DNA of 64,000 nucleotides, taken from the NCBI RefSeq assembly GCF_021917145.1, contig NW_025813856.1:1-64000 (forward strand), given 5' to 3'. This DNA is from Hypomesus transpacificus (lineage: Eukaryota; Chordata; Actinopteri; Osmeriformes; Osmeridae). Below, in pieces: positions 61,223 through 64,000 of this stretch. Below the pieces are notes generated by a model. That model was not told the DNA's origin. It saw only the letters and a list, made by a program, of their open reading frames with translations, and made no database searches. Position 1 is the stretch's first letter; each line of letters opens with the position of its first letter. The translations under genes and the position numbers were made by a program.

Positions 61223-63926
61223 ATGAGGCGCACAGTGATGATGTCAGAGGTTTTCCTGCTCCTACTGCTGGCAAGCTTCATCTCCGCAGACCAAAGCACT
61301 GGTAGGCGCCTTCATGTCTTGTTTGCAGTCCTTAAACATTTTGTATATTTATTTTTATTTTATCCTTTAAAATGCAACGCTGTGGAGATAACAAACTGCA
61401 GTTAAAAATGAATCCTGACTGTTCATGATTCACAAATAATATCAAGTTCTTACAAGTTGTTAACATTTATGAATCATATCAGAATTGTCGGAAAACACAG
61501 AATTGTCTACATAAGATTGAATAACTGGAATCATACAACCCCAAGAACAATAATAGTTTGTTTCCATACATTGATTGATGATAGACAAAGTTGGTGGATT
61601 GACTGATCATTTGATTGGTAGGTTAGTCGATCAGTTGATTGTCTTTACTTACTGAACCTTTTTCCCAGTTCCTATGGATGTGTCTGAGAGTCCATCTCCC
61701 TATTCGTCCAATTTCTGGTGCGGCTCCCGGTACTGCAAAAACGGGCAGGACTGTCTGGAAGTCGACGACTCCAAAAAGTGTGCGGACCCCTGCGATCACT
61801 ACTCCATCCTAGACGACCCTCGCCGGTCAGTCTCCAACAAGCTCCACTCAGACAGGTACTCTCTCAACGACCGCGACATCCGCTGGGACGGCTGGTACCG
61901 CCTGATGCTGAACGGCGTCAACGCTAAGATTCCCGAGATCTGCGTAGGAGAGTCTATGTGTGGGGCCCAGTATCCACTGTGGCTCAGCAACAGACACCCC
62001 CGTCCGGAGGAGGGTGTGGTACGTTCCAACGTGTGTGGCGTGGGGAGGGGCAGCTGCTGCAGGTACAGTTGATTCATCAAATCTCAGTCCTGAATAGTTT
62101 CTAGTTAAACCCAGTTCATTTGGGAATTAACTGATTTTTGAAGCCAATCTTTTTTTCTTTGACACTACTATTTCTTTCCCTCTGGCTCTGACAGGTATAA
62201 ATCTAAGCAGATACACGTCAAAATGTGTCCTGGTGGCTTCTATATCTACAAGCTGGTGACACCTTCTAAGAGCGATTCTGCCTACTGCGCTGGTACGTGG
62301 CTGGCTACCATTTAATTTAAATAATTCCTATTTAAAAACAAACAGCTTGAGTTGCATTTTGTAAATTCTGAACACTTTTGTTACCTGTGGAACAACTGTA
62401 ATCAATTACATAGAAATTTGACAGAAGATAAAGAAATTCTAATTGCTGGACTTGGAATGAAACATTACATGAGATCTGTAAACCTATAATTCTCTCTGTA
62501 AAACTGAGGTGGTTTGGAACTACTCTTCAGTGTTGTCCTCTTGGTGAAATTGACACCTTTGATCAGCTTAACGTAGAATAAAATGTAAATGTTTACTGTA
62601 GATAGTAATCCATCACTATATCAGTGATAATATAAATTGGGAGCTCTATTTGTTCTAAAATAAGGATATAATTCCATTTATTTCAGCTGTTTCAGAGCTC
62701 CCAACGACTACCACTACCACGACCCCCGAACCCACAACTACCACGACCCCCGAACCCACCCCTACCACGACCCCCGAACCCACCACTACCACGACCCCCG
62801 AACCCACCACTACCACGACCCCCGAACCCACCCCTACCACGACCCCCGAACCCACCACTACCACGACCCCCGAACCCACCACTACCACGACCCCCGAACC
62901 CACAACTACCACGACCCCCGAACCCACCACTACCACGACCCCCGAACCCACCACTACCACGACCCCCGAACCCACAACTACCACGACCCCCGAACCCACC
63001 ACTACCACGACCCCCGAACCCACCACTACCACGACCCCCGAACCCACCCCTACCACGACCCCCGAACCCACCACTACCACGACCCCCGAACCCACCACTA
63101 CCACGACCCCCGAACCCACCACTACCACGACCCCCGAACCCACCACTACCACGACCCCCGAACCCACCACTACCACGACCCCCGAACCCACCCCTACCAC
63201 GACCCCCGAACCCACCACTACCACGACCCCCGAACCCACCACTACCACGACCCCCGAACCCACAACTACCACGACCCCCGAACCCACCACTACCACGACC
63301 CCCGAACCCACCCCTACCACGACCCCCGAACCCACCACTACCACGACCCCCGAACCCACCACTACCACGACCCCCGAACCCACCCCTACCACGACCCCCG
63401 AACCCAAAACTACCACGACCCCCGAACCCACCACTACCATGACCCCAGAACCCACAATTCTTCCACCAATCACAAAGCCATACCTGGAGTGTGGGAGGAA
63501 AGTCCTAAAAGTGGGGCTCCCGTCGGCTGAGATGAAGGCCATCGGCCTGGACTCCTCCTCGGCACACCTGTCAGATCGTCTCTGCTCCACTCACCTGGAA
63601 CGTGACGGGAAGGTGTGGTACCAGGTGGAGCGCAAGGAGGGAAGCTGTGGAAACAGTCTGAAGGTGAGGAGAGTCCATGAATCCATTAATTCATCCAACC
63701 TAACGTCCGTTCATCCACCTCCGTATACTGTATCTAGCTTGTTACATCTTTCTTTTCTGCCCCCACAGACCAACGGATCTCACGCTATCTTCTCCAACAA
63801 CATCTTCGTTTACCCTTTGAACCTAGCTTCTGACTCTCTGTCTCAACCAATCAGAATCCACTTCTCTTGCATCTACCCAATGGACACAGAGACCAGTCTG
63901 GATGTGGTAATAAAGCCTTATTTGGG
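61223..63926 (+). CDS. Gene E: D8C-(PEPTTTTT)n-ZP protein, 3'-partial
   Basis: Exons: 61223..61301, 61669..62062, 62195..62292, 62687..63663, 63769..63926, then off the window; 568 residues so far, all phases consistent. Exon 1 is a signal peptide (MMSEVFLLLLLASFISA). Exons 2-3 encode one D8C domain (CADPCDHYSILDD, GWYRLML, CVGESMCGAQYPLWL, MCPGGFYIYKL), split by an intron that gene A lacks. Exon 4 encodes about 30 units of PEPTTTTT or PEPTPTTT (residues about 197-445) and then ZP-N first half (CGRKVLKVGL, CSTHLERDGKVWYQVE). Exon 5 encodes TNGSHAIFSN and FSCIYPMDTETSLDV. ZP-C lies outside the window. Transcription diverges from gene D. Likely a secreted, heavily O-glycosylated uromodulin-like protein (inference). 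Confidence 0.9.
62708..63452 (+). repeat. Coding 24-bp repeat of gene E
   Basis: About 30 copies of ACCACTACCACGACCCCCGA plus ACCC, with CCCCTACC and ACAACTACC variants, kept strictly in frame. Minus-strand Val/Gly ORFs over it are artefacts. Confidence 0.96.
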
Positions 63927-64000
63927 GTGAGTAGAGAAATGGATAGAGGTCATGAAAAGTTGAGGCTGTGAAGCAGAATTCCAGTGGGTAAACAATGTGT

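Overview
The window is animal nuclear DNA, almost certainly from a teleost fish. The evidence is spliced genes with GT-AG introns, a Tc1-like transposon, tRNA-derived SINEs with the common fish 3' tail, hAT and TTAA-type MITEs, and abundant mini- and microsatellites. The species cannot be named from sequence alone.

Left part (1-11.9 kb): a decayed Tc1 transposon (1-1198) lies in an intron of a SCaMC-type mitochondrial carrier gene, and the last two coding exons of that gene follow (1288-2038, + strand, most like slc25a23). Next comes a complete khsrp gene (FUBP2/KSRP; 18 coding exons, 4512-10622, + strand; 671 codons). SLC25A23 and KHSRP are also neighbours in human, which supports both names.

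Right part (11.9-64 kb): a tandem cluster of five related secreted glycoprotein genes built from a ZP (zona pellucida/uromodulin-type) module and interchangeable phase 1-1 exons. Gene A (12203-16803, -): signal peptide, two D8C domains, a Cys-rich module, full ZP. Gene B (25546-37611, -): signal peptide, three SRCR exons, a 6.4-kb exon with a roughly 2000-residue Ser/Thr/Pro mucin tract plus a fourth SRCR, then only the linker and C-terminal half of ZP. Gene C (42783-48588, -): the same plan as B with a mucin exon about one third as long and a small deletion in one exon. Gene D (55472-58632, -): a broken ZP gene whose second ZP-N exon is missing, with a 27-bp minisatellite between its flanking exons. 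Gene E (61223 to beyond the right edge, +): signal peptide, D8C, about 30 PEPTTTTT-type repeats, ZP. The intact and inferred products look like secreted, O-glycosylated, polymer-forming or microbe-binding mucosal proteins resembling uromodulin, GP2 and DMBT1; this role is inferred from the domain families.

The 3' ends of A and C form one type and those of B and D another, although by 5' domains A resembles D and B resembles C. This mosaic implies block duplication with exchange. A TATA-bearing promoter with a 5' untranslated exon is visible for A, a second relic copy lies at 20.1 kb, and the region 18.4-24.4 kb is a diverged tandem duplication filled with satellites. The most unusual features are the ZP-C-only genes B and C, the giant mucin exon, the lack of any membrane anchor in all four 3' ends seen, and a perfect inverted repeat carrying two TTACGTAA sites just upstream of gene E. 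Exon borders were read by eye from splice consensus, phase and paralogue comparison; transcripts would be needed to confirm them.
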